Shown here piece after piece: positions 48,944 to 61,800 of a DNA stretch of 64,000 nucleotides (positions within the stretch are counted from its first letter, which is position 1; every line of letters begins with the position of its first letter). Source of the stretch: Monarcha castaneiventris obscurior. Its lineage: Eukaryota > Chordata > Aves > Passeriformes > Monarchidae. The DNA is taken from contig JAMPIT010000856.1 in assembly GCA_026261815.1 (NCBI GenBank), positions 9,904,001 to 9,968,000 of the forward strand. Direction: 5' to 3'. The position numbers and the translations under genes were made by a program. The notes beneath the pieces are model-generated. The model searched no databases. It was not told the DNA's origin and saw nothing but the letters and a program-made list of their open reading frames with translations.

Positions 48944-49789
48944 GCCATTTCACCTGTGTTCAGCTGCCTGCGACTGTGGTGGCATCCCAGGCCGCGGCAG
49001 GGAGGTGCTGAGATGGTCTGTGTCCCTGTGAGGCTGGAGCAGTTTCATGCTGAGTTGTAACTTTAGCAGAAAAAAACTCAGGGGAGTTTGCTACTTGCTT
49101 GGGAAGTACTTATTTTCAGCTCTCTCCAGGACCAGTTAATTATCGCTGGAAAAAAAAAAATTATTGCTCAGATCTTATAATTAGGCAGCCTACGGAGGTT
49201 CTGGAGCTCGGGAGGCAGCAGAAAGCAAATGCTCTTTGTGCAGTGTTTCTGGGGGGTGTGTGTGAATAGAGCTGCCCGGGCAGAGGGCTGGCATTTGCCC
49301 TGGTACTTTACCAAAGAGCTGATGCACGTTGGTGGCTCAAACACCCTGCAAAATAATTACAGGGGGGGAAAAAAAGCAATAGAAGAAAACCTGCTGAAAG
49401 GACTCCTGTTGTCCTTGTGGAATCAGGTCCCAAACTGTGGCAATGTTTGAGGAGCGAGAGCTGCCCTAGGGACAAGCTGTCCGTGTTTGCGGGACCGGCA
49501 CTGCCTTTCCACCCTGCCCGAGCAGTGCCGGGGCCGCGGGGTCCGGGCTGCTGCAGGGTGCCTGCTGCTAAGAATAACATGGTAAGGAGTTTACCCGCCC
49601 TGATCCGGCTAAAGACAGCACCGAGGCAGCCATGGACATCATCAGCCTCCGATCTGCCCCTAGATTAGATGGATAAAACTCACACAAGGAAAGGCCGGGC
49701 TCTGGAGCGGAGACCTGATCCCGACAGGGAGGGAGCGGGGACTCGGGTTCTGCCTCGGCAGCCTCGGCTGTGGGGACGGGATCTGCAGA

Positions 49790-49849
49790 GGGGCAGGATC
49801 TGGAGCGCAGGGGCAGGATTTGGAACAGGGGGGCAGGATTTGGAGCCGA
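49790..49849. repeat. 20-bp tandem repeat, three copies
   Basis: Three adjacent units starting GGGGCAGGAT at 49790, 49810 and 49830, with TCTGGAG, TTGGAAC and TTGGAGC endings. Confidence 0.88.
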
Positions 49850-50019
49850 GGAGCGCACGTCAAAGCCGCCGCGTCCAGGGCGTTCTCATTTCCTTTGCTC
49901 TCCGAGTTCTAATTTGTTCCACATTGCAGCGCCGGGGCGGCCTCTCCCTCCACTTGCAGCATCCAGGCTGCGGTCGGTGCCGCTAGTCCGAGGCTGCCAC
50001 TCCAGCGGTTTCCATCCAA

Positions 50020-50090
50020 AAAAACAAGAAAGGAGGAAAAAAGGAAAAAAAAAGAAAAAGACAAAAAGAAAAAAAAAAGACAAAATTTTC
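50020..50090. repeat. A-rich simple repeat
   Basis: AAAAAG/AAAGAC-type purine run over about 70 bp in RADIL intron 1. Confidence 0.7.
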
Positions 50091-53000
50091 AAACAAAGAT
50101 CTGAGGAAACAGCTTTTCTGGTTCCTGCTCTGGGATGGTTATAGCTGAAATCTCACCACCCACCCGTGCGCCGGGATGAGCCCCGGGGAAATTCTGGATG
50201 ATTAAAAAGTGTTTTAATGGTGTTGTTGTTCTTCCCAAAAGGGAATAAGATGACCTGGTAGCTACAGGTTGATTGGCTTGATAGCATCCCCCCAGGGAGA
50301 AGAGGGAGAAACCTGGCTCGGGCTTGAATTGATTAAAGACTTCAGCACCAGGAATAAATTCCTGCCATCCAACGTGGCTATATGGAAAATAACTCCTGGC
50401 AAGCAGAAATTATTTCAGCCTCTAACATGAGAGGTGACTCTCTGGCTGTAATACACTTCTGAGAAGCATTTGAGTTATGGGAGGTGATATTCTTGTAAAA
50501 ATCTGCACTTTCCAGTATTAAAAAAGCCAATCCAGTCCAGTGTTTAGAGCTGACATTACACCGTGTCAAGAAAGCCGGTATTAAATAAACGTGATCTATT
50601 TCCAAGGCAGTTATCAGGGAGATTATCACTGCTGGACACTGCTAGCTGGTAACATGCACTTGGTGTTTTTATCACTAATCTGGAAGAAAGGAGATGGAAA
50701 TGATTTCTGCAAAAACCTGGATGTGACCCAGAGCAGCTGAGTGTTAATGGTTTGTATAAATCCGGAGGTGAACTGGATGAGTGAAAGGCATCCTAACTGG
50801 AGCAGAATGGAACATGGAAATCTTTTACACCCAAAAATAATAACTGTGGCTCTATGTGGTTTCCTGTCCCTAATCTGGATGGTAAATTTTCAGCTGGAGC
50901 TGCTTGCAGATGCTGGGAGAGGCAGCACAGGGGCTCACCAGGCAGCAGTTTGGGGGGTGGCTGCTTGTCTGTCCCCATGTCTGCACTGGAGAACTGAACA
51001 TTTTCAGGATAATGTGAAATTTGGCTCAGGAAAAAAAAGAAAAATAGCAGTTATTTGCCTTTCTGGTCAGAACCAAATTTGGGCTTATGGTAGCCAAATC
51101 CAACCTCTCCATCTCAGCAGAGGAAATGTGGAGTCTGAGGGAAAGGGACCAAGGGGCTGCAGAAAGGGTCTTACAGCTGGAGAGGAGAGGCCATCCAGTT
51201 AGTCCACTCATAAATCAAATCAAAGAGGAAAGAGGAGGGCTTGGCAGAAGCATCTAAATACTCTCACAGAGGAGAAAATACATGGTAGCCAAAAGCTTGT
51301 TAATCGAGCAGAGAAAAGATGGCAAGAATCAATATGTGGCAGCTGAGGGCAGACACGTTGGAAATAAGGCATAAATATTTTACCAGGAGGAGCGATTAAT
51401 CATCAGAAGCAACGTGGAGCAGCAGAGGTGGGGCCAGCACCTCTTTGCCTTTTGCATTGTGACCTGCAGAGCTCCCACAGCCCCAGGGCTGGGCCAGCAA
51501 GAGGGACTGGATCGAACCACACTGAGGCCCCGATTAGGTGATTTAATTAGAAGATGATGCATTTATCTTTAATCACGGTGGAGCCATGGAAAAGGGTAGT
51601 TCTTGTACCCCGATGGCTCTTTCTGAGGAACACTGTGAAATCCCTGGAGGCACTTGGCAGGTGCTTCTTTTAGCTTTGTCTCTTGGTTACCAGTGGTTGT
51701 GTTCTCGCAGATCTGTGCTGAAAAGGCGAGGGGAAAGTGCTTGGTGGCTCTTCTTGATGTCCAGCAAAACAGGCTGAGATTCAGGAGAACAAAACTCAGT
51801 GAGCATCCCAGTGTGCCGTGGCTGCTGGGGAAAGGAGCTGGCCCAGGGCTTGCTGTCCACCCACGGGTCAGAGGGTCCCCAGCCTGGCATCCTTGGGCAC
51901 ACGTGTGCTAGGGAGAAGGAGATAAAGGTCACAGGGCTGTTGCTGGTTCCATCTCCTCCCTTTCTCCTCTCCTTTCCTTTGTCCTGCTCTTCTCTCCCGG
52001 TCTCCCATGCGATGGGGTAGGTGCTGTTGGTTATAGGGGGTTTAGATGTGGCTCAGTAGCTCAAATGCAAATACGAGGCACATCAGGAGTGTGTTGCAGA
52101 ACCTCTGAGCCTTCCAAACCCACCACACTGCGAGCAGCTGATGCCCATGAGCAGCCCAGGACCTCTCCTCCTCTTCCTCTCGCAGAAACACAACCGACGC
52201 CTGCCTGGGATGATGCACAACAAAGGGCAAAGACTGTTTTGAGAAGGAGGATGAATGGATGGAAAAAAGGCACGTGAGAAGGAAGGCAAGGTAGGGAGAG
52301 GCTTTTCCTGAGCGCTGGGTGGAGGCACTGGGAAGGAGCTGCTCACCCGTTACGGGAGCAGGAACCTCGGGCCCGCAGGAAATTCCCCCGCGGTTGCAGA
52401 GTCAGTTGTGGTGATGGCAGGACATGTGGTGGCCACGTGGATACCGAGGGCATTTGTCACAGCTCTGCAGAGCTCAGGCAGAGCTGGCTGTGGAAAATAG
52501 CTGGTTTTGGTGTGGCTGCCGAGAGGTGAAGGATCCCTGACAGATCTCGCTGGGAGGCAGTCCCAGGCTTTTGACTAATTCCTACATAGCCATCAGAGAG
52601 ACAACATCACTGAACGCTGGAGAAAGTCTTGAGAAAGTCTGGATGATGGTCCATAGCTGCAGGCTCGTGTCCTTCCAGGGAACTGCCTTGCAGTGAGAAG
52701 GGAGCTCACCTGGGCTGGGGATGTCCAGGAGCACGTGTCCCACTGACCTGCAGAGAGCTGTGCCCAGCACTTGGCACTGCTGCTGGCTTGTCCCCGGGCA
52801 GCTGGGTCCAGCTGGAGCATCCCTGCTCCCACAGCAGGACTCAGCAGGACTGCACGTACAAGAGATTTCCTGCTGGTGGGAGATGCCCAGCACGGGTGTG
52901 GGAGGAGCCCATTTCATTATCATCTTATCCCGGCCATCAGAGTCCTCAGGGGGATTAAGACCGGGTGTGTTCCACTGTCTTTGGGAGAAGGCTGCGATTT

Positions 53001-53653
53001 CTCAGGTCTCAGGAAATCACCCCGGTGCTGCTCTAGATGCTGAAAATTGGGGTGACCAGGCTGGAAGCTCCTCCTGATCCAGGCTTCTTATTTTTTCCTG
53101 GTGAAATGTCTTTGCCCCCGAACTCTGTAGGAGCTGCGTTTGATAGAAAGAGCAGAAAAATAGCTGAGCTATAAATAACACATTCAAAACCAGGCAGGGA
53201 CCTGCAAGAAGCAAGGATGGTGTCTCTGTGATGTGGGCTTGGAGGAATGATTTTGCCACCAGCAGATGGTAAAAGGTTTCCCTTTGTGCTGGGGGTAGTT
53301 CAGGGTAGAGATTAAATCCATGAAACCGGTGATTTGATGACGAAGTTTGGTCTTTTGCATCCTTGATAACAAGGTCCTGTAGGGACACTGGGGCAGTTTT
53401 CCTTCTGGTCAATGTTAATGAGGGCTGGCAGGGCCGTGCTCACGGCCTGGGGCAGCTGCTCCTGAGCCTGACTGTCTGCCAGTGCCCTGACCTGCTCCCC
53501 AGGTCGGGGCTGCCCCGGCACTTCCAGGAGATGTCACACAGCAGACATCAAGGGATGTCCCCAGGGATGTCCCCAGCAGGAGCAGCAGCTCTGGGCTCAG
53601 CTGGAGGAGGAGGAGCAGCGTTGTGGGGGGAGCCAGAGCCCCAACCCCATCCC

Positions 53654-53705
53654 TGCCTCAGTTTCCCCACTTGCAAGGTGGGAGCAGGAGCAGCCTTACC
53701 TGCAC
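53654..53705 (+). mobile_element. short MIR-core-like fragment
   Basis: CCTCAGTTTCCCCACTTGCA, then AGGTGGGAGC and CCTTACCTGC in MIR order. Short and diverged; chance resemblance cannot be excluded. Confidence 0.4.
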
Positions 53706-53948
53706 CAACTGCAGAGGTGGGGTGAAGTTCTGGGGCACTATAAAACACAAGGTCCTCAGCCCTGCTGTCCTGTGCCAGGACTCCCACCCTTCAGCACACC
53801 AGGAGACAGTTTTGGAGCCAGCAGGTTGGAAAGAAGGACAAACCCCATCATTTTCGTAGTCCTGGTGGGTCTGGGAGAGGGCAAAGGGGTGACTTGGGGT
53901 GCAGCAGCATTGCGGGATTACACAGCTCCTGGCCACATCCTTAGCACT

Positions 53949-53980
53949 TGGTGCCTCAGTTTCCCCGATCTGCAGCATTC
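53949..53980 (+). mobile_element. very short MIR-core-like scrap
   Basis: TGGTGCCTCAGTTTCCCCGA matches the MIR core only over about 20 bases. Confidence 0.25.
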
Positions 53981-55312
53981 CGTGGGCCTCTGCCTGCGGG
54001 ATGGGGGGGATGCACATCCTGCAGCAACCCTCCGTGCGTGGCTGGGAGGCGGTTTCTGGGTTAGAAGGTGACCTCTTCCATTAGCAGCAGGGACGCTCTT
54101 TTTCCCTGGATTGGATGGTGGTTTGGAGGCGTTCCAGGGCCGACATCATTCTGCCTGATGGCGCTGAGTTTGCTCCGGAGGCGCGGCCGTGCCCGAGCGA
54201 GTCGGGGCTGCAGCTGTGGGGAGCTCCTGGTGCCCTGTGTGTCCCCGGCCAGGCACAGCTGGGTCACCCCGGCTGCTGCATCCCCGAGCTCTGATAGCTG
54301 TGGATGGGACATTTTGGGGGTCCTCTGTGTGTGCATGGTACCCCTGGACATTATAAATCTGGAGGTGAGGGGGTTCCCAGTCCTGTGCAAATCAGGAACG
54401 CTCGGATTGTCTTTCCGGAGCTCCCCTGCCAGCAGGCCACGGTGCTGCTGTGGATTTTCAGCACCACACAAGCACCAGGTGCTGTTGCAGCGGAATGTGA
54501 TTTCAAAGCCATCCCCAGATGGTGACAGTGACATCGGGCAGGAGTGCTACCCACCTAAATCCAGAGGTGACTGGTGGTTCCCAGTCCATTCCAGGGGACT
54601 GAGGAGCACTAGGAGCTGCCACACGGCCGTGGCCACATCTCCTCCAGTCGCTGCCCACTCGGGGCTGCCCTGAGCAGCCCTGCCCTGGGCTAACGTGACA
54701 AGGGCAGCCTTGTCAGCGATGCCACCCTGTGCCTGAACGTCCTCCACAAACAAGCAACAGCCAACAGATTTGCTGGAGTCAGGACATTTTTAGAAAGGCT
54801 AATTAAAGCCCATTTTCACCCTGTGCCTCTCGCTGAGCAAAAGCATTTAGCAGTGACCTCAGAGTGAGTGAATTTGCACTCGATCTTTCCGTTTCACCTC
54901 TAAAAAATGGGATTGCTCCGTAAACTCGTTAGTGAAAGTAACTCCTGGTGCCTTTGGCTCCTGACCAGGATGGGCTCCGCCAAGTCCTACAGGGTGCTTC
55001 TCTCCTCCCACTGCATTTTGCCTGGGTAAGAGGGACCTCTTAGTACACATGATGGAGAAATATGGGGCCACTCCAGGCTCCATTTTCAGGGACAAATCCA
55101 TCCAGAGGTAACTGTGCTGCCGCCAAGGAGTTTGGCTGAGCTTTTCCACTGGTGTTTTGGGTTACACAAGGGAAATGGCCCTCCCTTGATCTGCCACCTT
55201 GGAGATGACAGCGGCTCCTCCGTGGCCACCTGCACATCTGCCCTCTAAACCACTCCCCTTCCCTTTTCTGCTCTTCCCTGCCCAGCTGTGCTTCATGACC
55301 ACCTCACGCACC

Positions 55313-55838
55313 ATGTTTTATGGGCCCTCCTCCACCATGGCTCCGCCGTCCAAGAACCGGCTGAAGCGCCAGAGCCGGCTCTTTTCCCAGGTCTTGTACC
55401 GCACCCTGAGCTACAAGGACCACAGCTCGGCCTCCCCCGCGGCCGCCGAGGACGACCCGGCCGAGCTCTCCACCCAGCTCTCGGCCCCTGGCATCCTGAA
55501 AATCTTTGGGGGCAACATCTGTGCGGGCACCAACTACAAGAGCGTGCTGGTGACGGGCAGCTCTGGAGCGCGGGAGCTGGTGAAGGAGGCCCTGGAGCGC
55601 TACGGGCTGAGCCAGCTCAGTGCCGGGCAGTACGCGCTGTGCGATGTCATCGGCCGCTTCCAGGGCCCCGAGAAGCAGTGGCAGACAGAGGGGCTCCGGG
55701 TCCTGGGCGACCACGAGAAGCCGCTGCTCATCCAGGACCTCTGGAAGCCCAGGGAGGGCTTCTCGCGCCGGCTGGAGCTGCGCAGGAGGGCCGAGGTGGA
55801 GGAGATGGCGGCCAAGGACGTGGACACCACCACTGCAG
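55313..55838 (+). CDS. RADIL: RADIL coding exon A (RA domain)
   Basis: The acceptor CTGCCCAG ends at 55285 and the donor is GCAG|GTCAGA. Residues 1-175 include a basic N-terminus (KNRLKRQSRLF) and the RA domain ending near LLIQDLWKPREGFSRRLELR. One base of G176 is carried over. Confidence 0.95.
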
Positions 55839-58800
55839 GTCAGAGCTGGGTGTGGGGCAGGGAGAGGGGCTGGGATTCACCCCTGGAAGCCCTTCCACAC
55901 AAGCAGCTTCCAGATGTGGTTTGGGTGCAGGAGGTGGTGCAAGTGGGAGGGTGGCCACATTTTAGCTGCAAGGCTCCTGGGTTGAGGCAGGACTCAGCAC
56001 TCTCCCGCACTAATTTGGTATCTGAGACCTCAGATATTCACCCCAGCCAGTTTAGGGGTGAGTACCAAACCCTGCTCATGCATGGGGAGCAGCAGACCAT
56101 CAGTGCTTCCTGCTCTTCCCATCAGTGAGCCAGCACCATGGCATCCCCGGCTTCGTGCCTGGCAGAGCATTGCCCTGCTCCCCTCCACCCCCATCTCCCT
56201 CTGGGCATCCCCCAGGCCTGACACTCCGGGCAGATCTGCAGGAGCAATTAAGGAAAATGAAAAGCTAATGAAGAGAGAGCAATGTAGGGCAGGAGAGCCC
56301 CTGCAGCGGTGCCTGATGGAGGCCAGGGCTGGCAGGAGGAGATAAGTGCATCATTAGGACCCAGCAGGTTAATAAGTGACCCCAGCGCAGAGTAATGAAG
56401 CTTTTCCTCCTCCCACCCTCAGATAAAAGCCCTGTGAGGATGAGGGCAGAGAGGTTTAAAATCAGATTTTTACTTGCACGATGTGCTTGCTGGGTCAGAC
56501 CTGCTGACAGAGGGGTCTGGACCAGGCTCTGGAGGTCTCAGCCAGGGGGTTTTGCTGAGATGGGCCCCGAGCGGTTCCTCACGCCTGTAGGAAAGGGTTG
56601 TTGCTGTCAGAATGAAACTGATGATGCAGGATTACTCTGTGTGCTTGGCAAAGAGGAGCCAAGTTTCTCCCCCACCAGCAGCAGAACAAATGGTCCAACC
56701 TGTCCCACTCCAGGGGGACACAGCTCCTCTCCCACCCATCCTAACAAAGGCTGGAAGGAGCCCAGGCACAGGGTGAGGGAATCCAGCTGTGGGAATTCTG
56801 GGGGAGAGCAGAGGCAGCTGGAGCCCCCCCAGCTGTAATTTTCAATTGGGATTTCACCTGGCACCCAGGTGGAGGGCTACCCCCATCCTCACCGTGTCCA
56901 CTCTGTCTGCTCAGGGAAGGAAAGGGATGCTGAAGGTGGTCCCAGCTCATTGCATGTGGGACACACAGACAAGGAGGTGGCTCCTGCCAGAGCCTGGGCC
57001 AGGGAGGTGGGTGCTCTGCTCTTCTCTTCAGCTCTTTCTCCAGCCAGGATCAGAGAGATATGAAGCACTTTGGGAGAGCAGCGACTCTAAAAACAGCTTC
57101 TGTTGAACAGAGGGAAGGGCAAGAGCCAAGTGCAGTGGTTGCAGCACACGGTGCCACGTGGCAGCTCCCTGCAGGAGCCCAAGGTCACATCCACTTAGCC
57201 TCAAATCCTCCCCCTCGGATGCAGAAAGCAACTTTCCTCCCCATGACCTGGATCCTGGGTGGGCTGGGAGCCGTGGGAGTGCAAGGCTCCCACTCAGGCT
57301 GGGGAAGCAGCAGGGTCTGGGCTGGCCCAGCACAGGAGCAGCATCGAGCTGGCCTGGGACTGGCACCCTTCGGTCATTTCCAATGGAGGAGCAGTTCCTG
57401 ATAGGATTCTGTGCTCTGGATCTGGAAACAAGCCCGTTATGCTTTCGTTATCACTTCATTTGTTTCAGCACTCCTGGGTGGGGCCGTGGAAATTCCCCAT
57501 TTTTTAACTTTTGGGCATTTTCCATAGCTGACCAAGCTCTTCCAAGACAGAAGCTACACCCACAGTCAGTCAGGCTCTGCAGACTATGCAGCTCATAGTT
57601 GTCTTACCTGGTAAAATCTCACTCCTGCAGCCTTTTCTTTTGGTGGCACCAGGGGCTCTGTCACCAGTCTCACCCTGAGCTGGTGGCCCTGGGATGCTGT
57701 GAGGCTGGGGCCACGTTTTCCCACCTCATCTGCAAACGGCCAAGAATGAATGGGAGTGATGCAGCCTGTGAGCCAGCACTCCAAAAAGACATGGAACTCC
57801 TGGTGTAAGGGGTATTGACCACGAGTGCCCTCCACCAGGGTCACCCTTGTCACCAGGCTCAAGCTGGCAGAGGTCCCCTTGCTGAGCAGCAGCTGCCTGC
57901 CCAGGGTGGTGAGGCATTGGTGTGGAAAACACAACATCTGTGCAAAAATTAAGGGACTTCGGACTTGCAGCTCCCTCAGAGAAAAGCAAAGGGATGCTCA
58001 AATCACCCCCAGGGCAATACCTGCGGGCCCTTCCCCACGCAGGGCATCGCTGGAGCAGCAGGACTGGGAGGACTGGGACCACTGGGGTCACGCAGGTGCA
58101 TCGCTGCCTGCTGGGCTGGAGGCTGAGGGAAGAGCTCCACACCCATCCATGGCCTGTTAGCAAATAGCTTAAGAATTTTATCTGCTCAGTTACCCATTAT
58201 CCTAATTAGTTTATTAGCTGCTTCCCACTGGGGAGGACGGTGCTGGCTCCTCATGCCACTAATTAGCAGCACAGGTAGAGCCTCTCTGCAGCAAAGGAGG
58301 CTGCCCCTCTCTCCCTGCTACCCCCAGCCCTGCTCCTTTTGGGAGGCATTGAGGCAGCAGTTATGGAGATATAGGGAAAACAGCCACAAGCTGGAGGGGG
58401 CTGGAGGGAGGTGCAGCACTTGGCATCTCAGTGGTGTTCATTTTCCAAAATACCCCCATTCGGTACCAGGTCCTGTCCCAACTGGAGCTTTCCCAAGAGG
58501 CTGGAGGCTGAACTGCACACGCAGCTCCAGAAACTCAGGATTTAAGCCTATTATTCTAAAAGATGCTCTGGCAAGTGCCTTTGAGGATCTGGCTTTGATA
58601 TACCTTAGCACAACTCTGCATCCAGGGAAGCTTCCCTGCAGAGTCTGCGGAGCAATTACATTAGGAAGGACTAGCCTGGTGTTAGTCCCTCCTGGGTACA
58701 TTCAAAGCATTTCTTCTTTCCTGGGGCCCACGGAGTTATTTGTTGATTTATTTCTCAGCCAGGAAAAGCGAACCTCTTTCCTCAGCTGAAAAAGAGTCAG

Positions 58801-61800
58801 GTCCCAGCCAAGATCCCAGGCACCACAACTAGCAGCTTTTCCCCTGGGATGCAGGATGGGTTTAAAGGCAGCAGATTGGTGGGGTCTGGTGGGTGCTGCC
58901 CAAGGGGTGCCCATCTCTCCCTAAGGGTGTGAGCCAGCCCTGTGTTAGGATGTGATTAGTCAGAGATGCCTCTGCCTGAACTGAGGTGCAAACGAGACAA
59001 ATGCCAAAGTAAATAATACAGATTTCATTAACAATGAATGGGAGGTAGAGAGAGAGAAGGAAGGAGAAAAGATGGGGGACAGAGACAATGAGAGCACTCT
59101 TGTTTTCAGTCAGTGGTTTCTTGGGTTGGTGGTTGTGAATCTCCCCCTGTCAGAATTACCTCTTACCCAGTCAGAGCTGATTCAGCTCAGTTGCTGAGTT
59201 GCTTCTGTTAGTTTCTTCCTTATCTTGGGAGTTCTGCCAAATGTCCTTGTGGCCTGTAAATTCTGTATTCTTTGTGCCCACTATCAGTGGCACATCCTTT
59301 TTCCCAAGCCTTGTTAACCTCCCCCTAGGCCCGAGATCATTGGAGCTCGTCCAGCCCTAAACTTTAACAAGGCCTAACACCCCAACAATAGCAGCCTTTA
59401 TACAGTCCTGGTCCTGGCTATCCAGGGAGAAATGTCATATTTGGAGGTGCTCCTTAGCTCCTTACACCCTGTTCCCATCCCAATCTCCATGTGCATTCAG
59501 CAGCCACTGGCTCTGCCCTGGTAGCGCTGCACTGGAGATGTTCAGGCCGAGTTTTGGGTGGGATAACCTGCACATGCCTGGCAGGGCAAAACAGTACCAA
59601 AGGATTAAAAAACCTAACCCAATTTTATGGAGGGACTTTGTTATGCTCAGGAAAAGAGCTGTGTTTATCTTTCCAGCACAGCCCTGGGGTTAGTGGGAGC
59701 CTGTGACGGGGGCTCTATCGGCAGTGAAAAAGCAGTTTTTCCTACACAAAATAAATACAGAAGCTTCCTTTCCCCTCGATAAGGGGCTGGTGATGGCCTG
59801 TCTCTGCAGTGGGACCCCAGTCTGTCCCTCTGAGCTCCAGCAGTAGCTGCTCCCCAGAATCCGGCCCCACTCCTCCCTGCTCCCACGGGCTGCTCTGGGA
59901 TCTGCACTGCCCCGGCTGTCCTTCATCCCTTTGGCCCATTTCATGCTGTGGGTTGGGGACAGGGCTCCTGGGGGGAGCTGAGGTGTCCTGCAGACACATT
60001 TGGGGTGGCCTTTGGCATCCCCAGCAGCGTGGCTTAGGTGGGCTTGTTGTTCTCCCTGGATTTCACATCCGTGCCGTGGCCAGGACGGGGACGGGAGCGG
60101 GGCCGATTGCCTTTTTAAGAAGGACACAGGGCACGGGACCTCTTGGGGTGGCTTCACTGTGCCTTGCCCTAATCCCAAGGCATGTAAACAGCAGGGGCTA
60201 TTTTCTCCCTGTCCCACCCCCCTCCCCATCCCCATCTCTTTGATTTTCCCAGCAAAGGAGCGCTCCATTTAAAACAAACAAACAAAAAAATGTATTTCAG
60301 AACCGGCAGCCCATTCCTCACCAAATAAGGCAGATTTTTTTTTTTTTTTTTGGGTCTGAGCTTGTGAGTGTCCCTTTAAGCAGCCCTGGGCACCAGGCTC
60401 TCTGCTTTGCCGTCCCCAAATCCCGCCGGCTGTCCCCAAATCTCGCTGTCCAAAGGCTGCTCCCTGGTCGGCCGAGCCAGGAGCGGGGCTCTGGCTCTGG
60501 TGCTGCACCGACAAGGCTGCACTGCTGCTCCTGCAAGCAAATCCTTTAGGTTTTTTTCCCTCTCTTCGTCCTCCCCGAATGCCAGTGACCTGCTCCCAGG
60601 AGGCTGCCCAGCTGAGGTACGAGCATTGCCCTTCGGACGCACAACTTCCTATTTCTCCTGCAGAGCTCAAGCCACGCTTGCAGCACGGAGGGACCCACGG
60701 GGACCCCCCCGGGTCTGGGGATGCCATGTGAGAGGCTGCTTTTGCAGCTCGGCCGGGCCTATTCATTCACTCCGGCTCCTGTTTGTCTCACGGACAGACA
60801 GCTCCGCACGAATTGATGCTTGGGAGAAGTTAATTACAGCTTGTTCCTGCTGCAGCCGGGCTCCACTGCAGCTCCCATGCCTGGCTGGTGCTCCGGGGAA
60901 TCGGGGGGGGGTCCCTGCGGTTCCCACTTGCTGCTGGCTACTGAGTGCCGAAGGGCTGAAAGCAGAATCCGGGCTCTTTTTTTTCCTTTTTAGCAAAGAT
61001 TGAGTGAAATTTCTTTTTAGCAGGGATCTCCTCTCCCTCCAGCCCGGCAGCGTGGCCAGGGCAGGTGGGGGATACTATGGACCGGCTGCTCTCCATTCAG
61101 TGAGGTTTGGGGGGCGAGAGAGGGCTGGGACACCCCCTTTTTAGCCGTGGCATTAGGACACTGAACTCTCCGCGCCGGTGCCTTGGCGTCACCTTTCGGG
61201 GAGGGCGAAGGACCGGGGACATCAAGGCAGGGTGGGTGCGCGGCGCCGGGAGGGTTCCGGCCGCTCCGAGCTGCAGCATCCCCCGGCCGCGGGGCGCTGC
61301 GGCGGGGCGGGGGGAGGTCCCGGGGGGGGCCGCAGGGGCTGAACGCCGCTCTGTCTCCCCCCCATCCCCGCAGGCATCAACGCCCAAGCGCGGAAGCTGC
61401 AGCGGCACCGGGCGCGGGGGGCCCGGCGGGCGGCGGGGGCTGAGCGGCGCGGGCCCCCCCCGGCCCTGCGGCGCAGCCTCAGCGAGACCAGCCTGGGGAC
61501 CCCGGCGCGGCGGGCAGGGAGCGGGGCCGGGGCCGGCAGCGGGGCCGGGGCCCGGCTCCAGCGGCACTGCTCCACCCTGCCCGGCAGCCCGGCGGCGGCG
61601 CGGAGCGGCGGCAGCAGCATGCGGTACTCCCTCTACCAGTCCCCGCACCTCCTGCTCCTGCAGGGCTACAGCCAGCAGCATGTAAGCACCGCGCCGCCTC
61701 CTGCGCACCCCCCCCGCTTCCCTCCCACCCTCCCAAGCCCCGGGGAGCGGGGCCGCTTGCATGGCCGGAGCTGCTGGGGTCGAGGGGGGGGTGGTGGTGG

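Larger units (their letters stand above)
48308..55285. other. RADIL: RADIL intron 1 (after inferred noncoding exon)
   Basis: 7 kb. It contains a 29-bp minisatellite (48.6-48.9 kb), a 20-bp triplicate (49.79-49.85 kb), an A-rich run at 50.03-50.08 kb, an AT-rich stretch at 50.2-51.6 kb with several TTATCA sites, and MIR-like scraps near 53.65 and 53.95 kb. No coding exon is supported. Confidence 0.65.

Noticed and set aside
49417..49580. Possible extra RADIL 5' exon ending AACATG|GTAAGG
   Set aside because: The donor is good, but no promoter or acceptor supports it and its frame has no resemblance to RADIL.
54068..54673. 201-codon plus-strand frame in RADIL intron 1
   Set aside because: No domain and no consistent splice sites. 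A minus-strand frame of similar length overlaps it.
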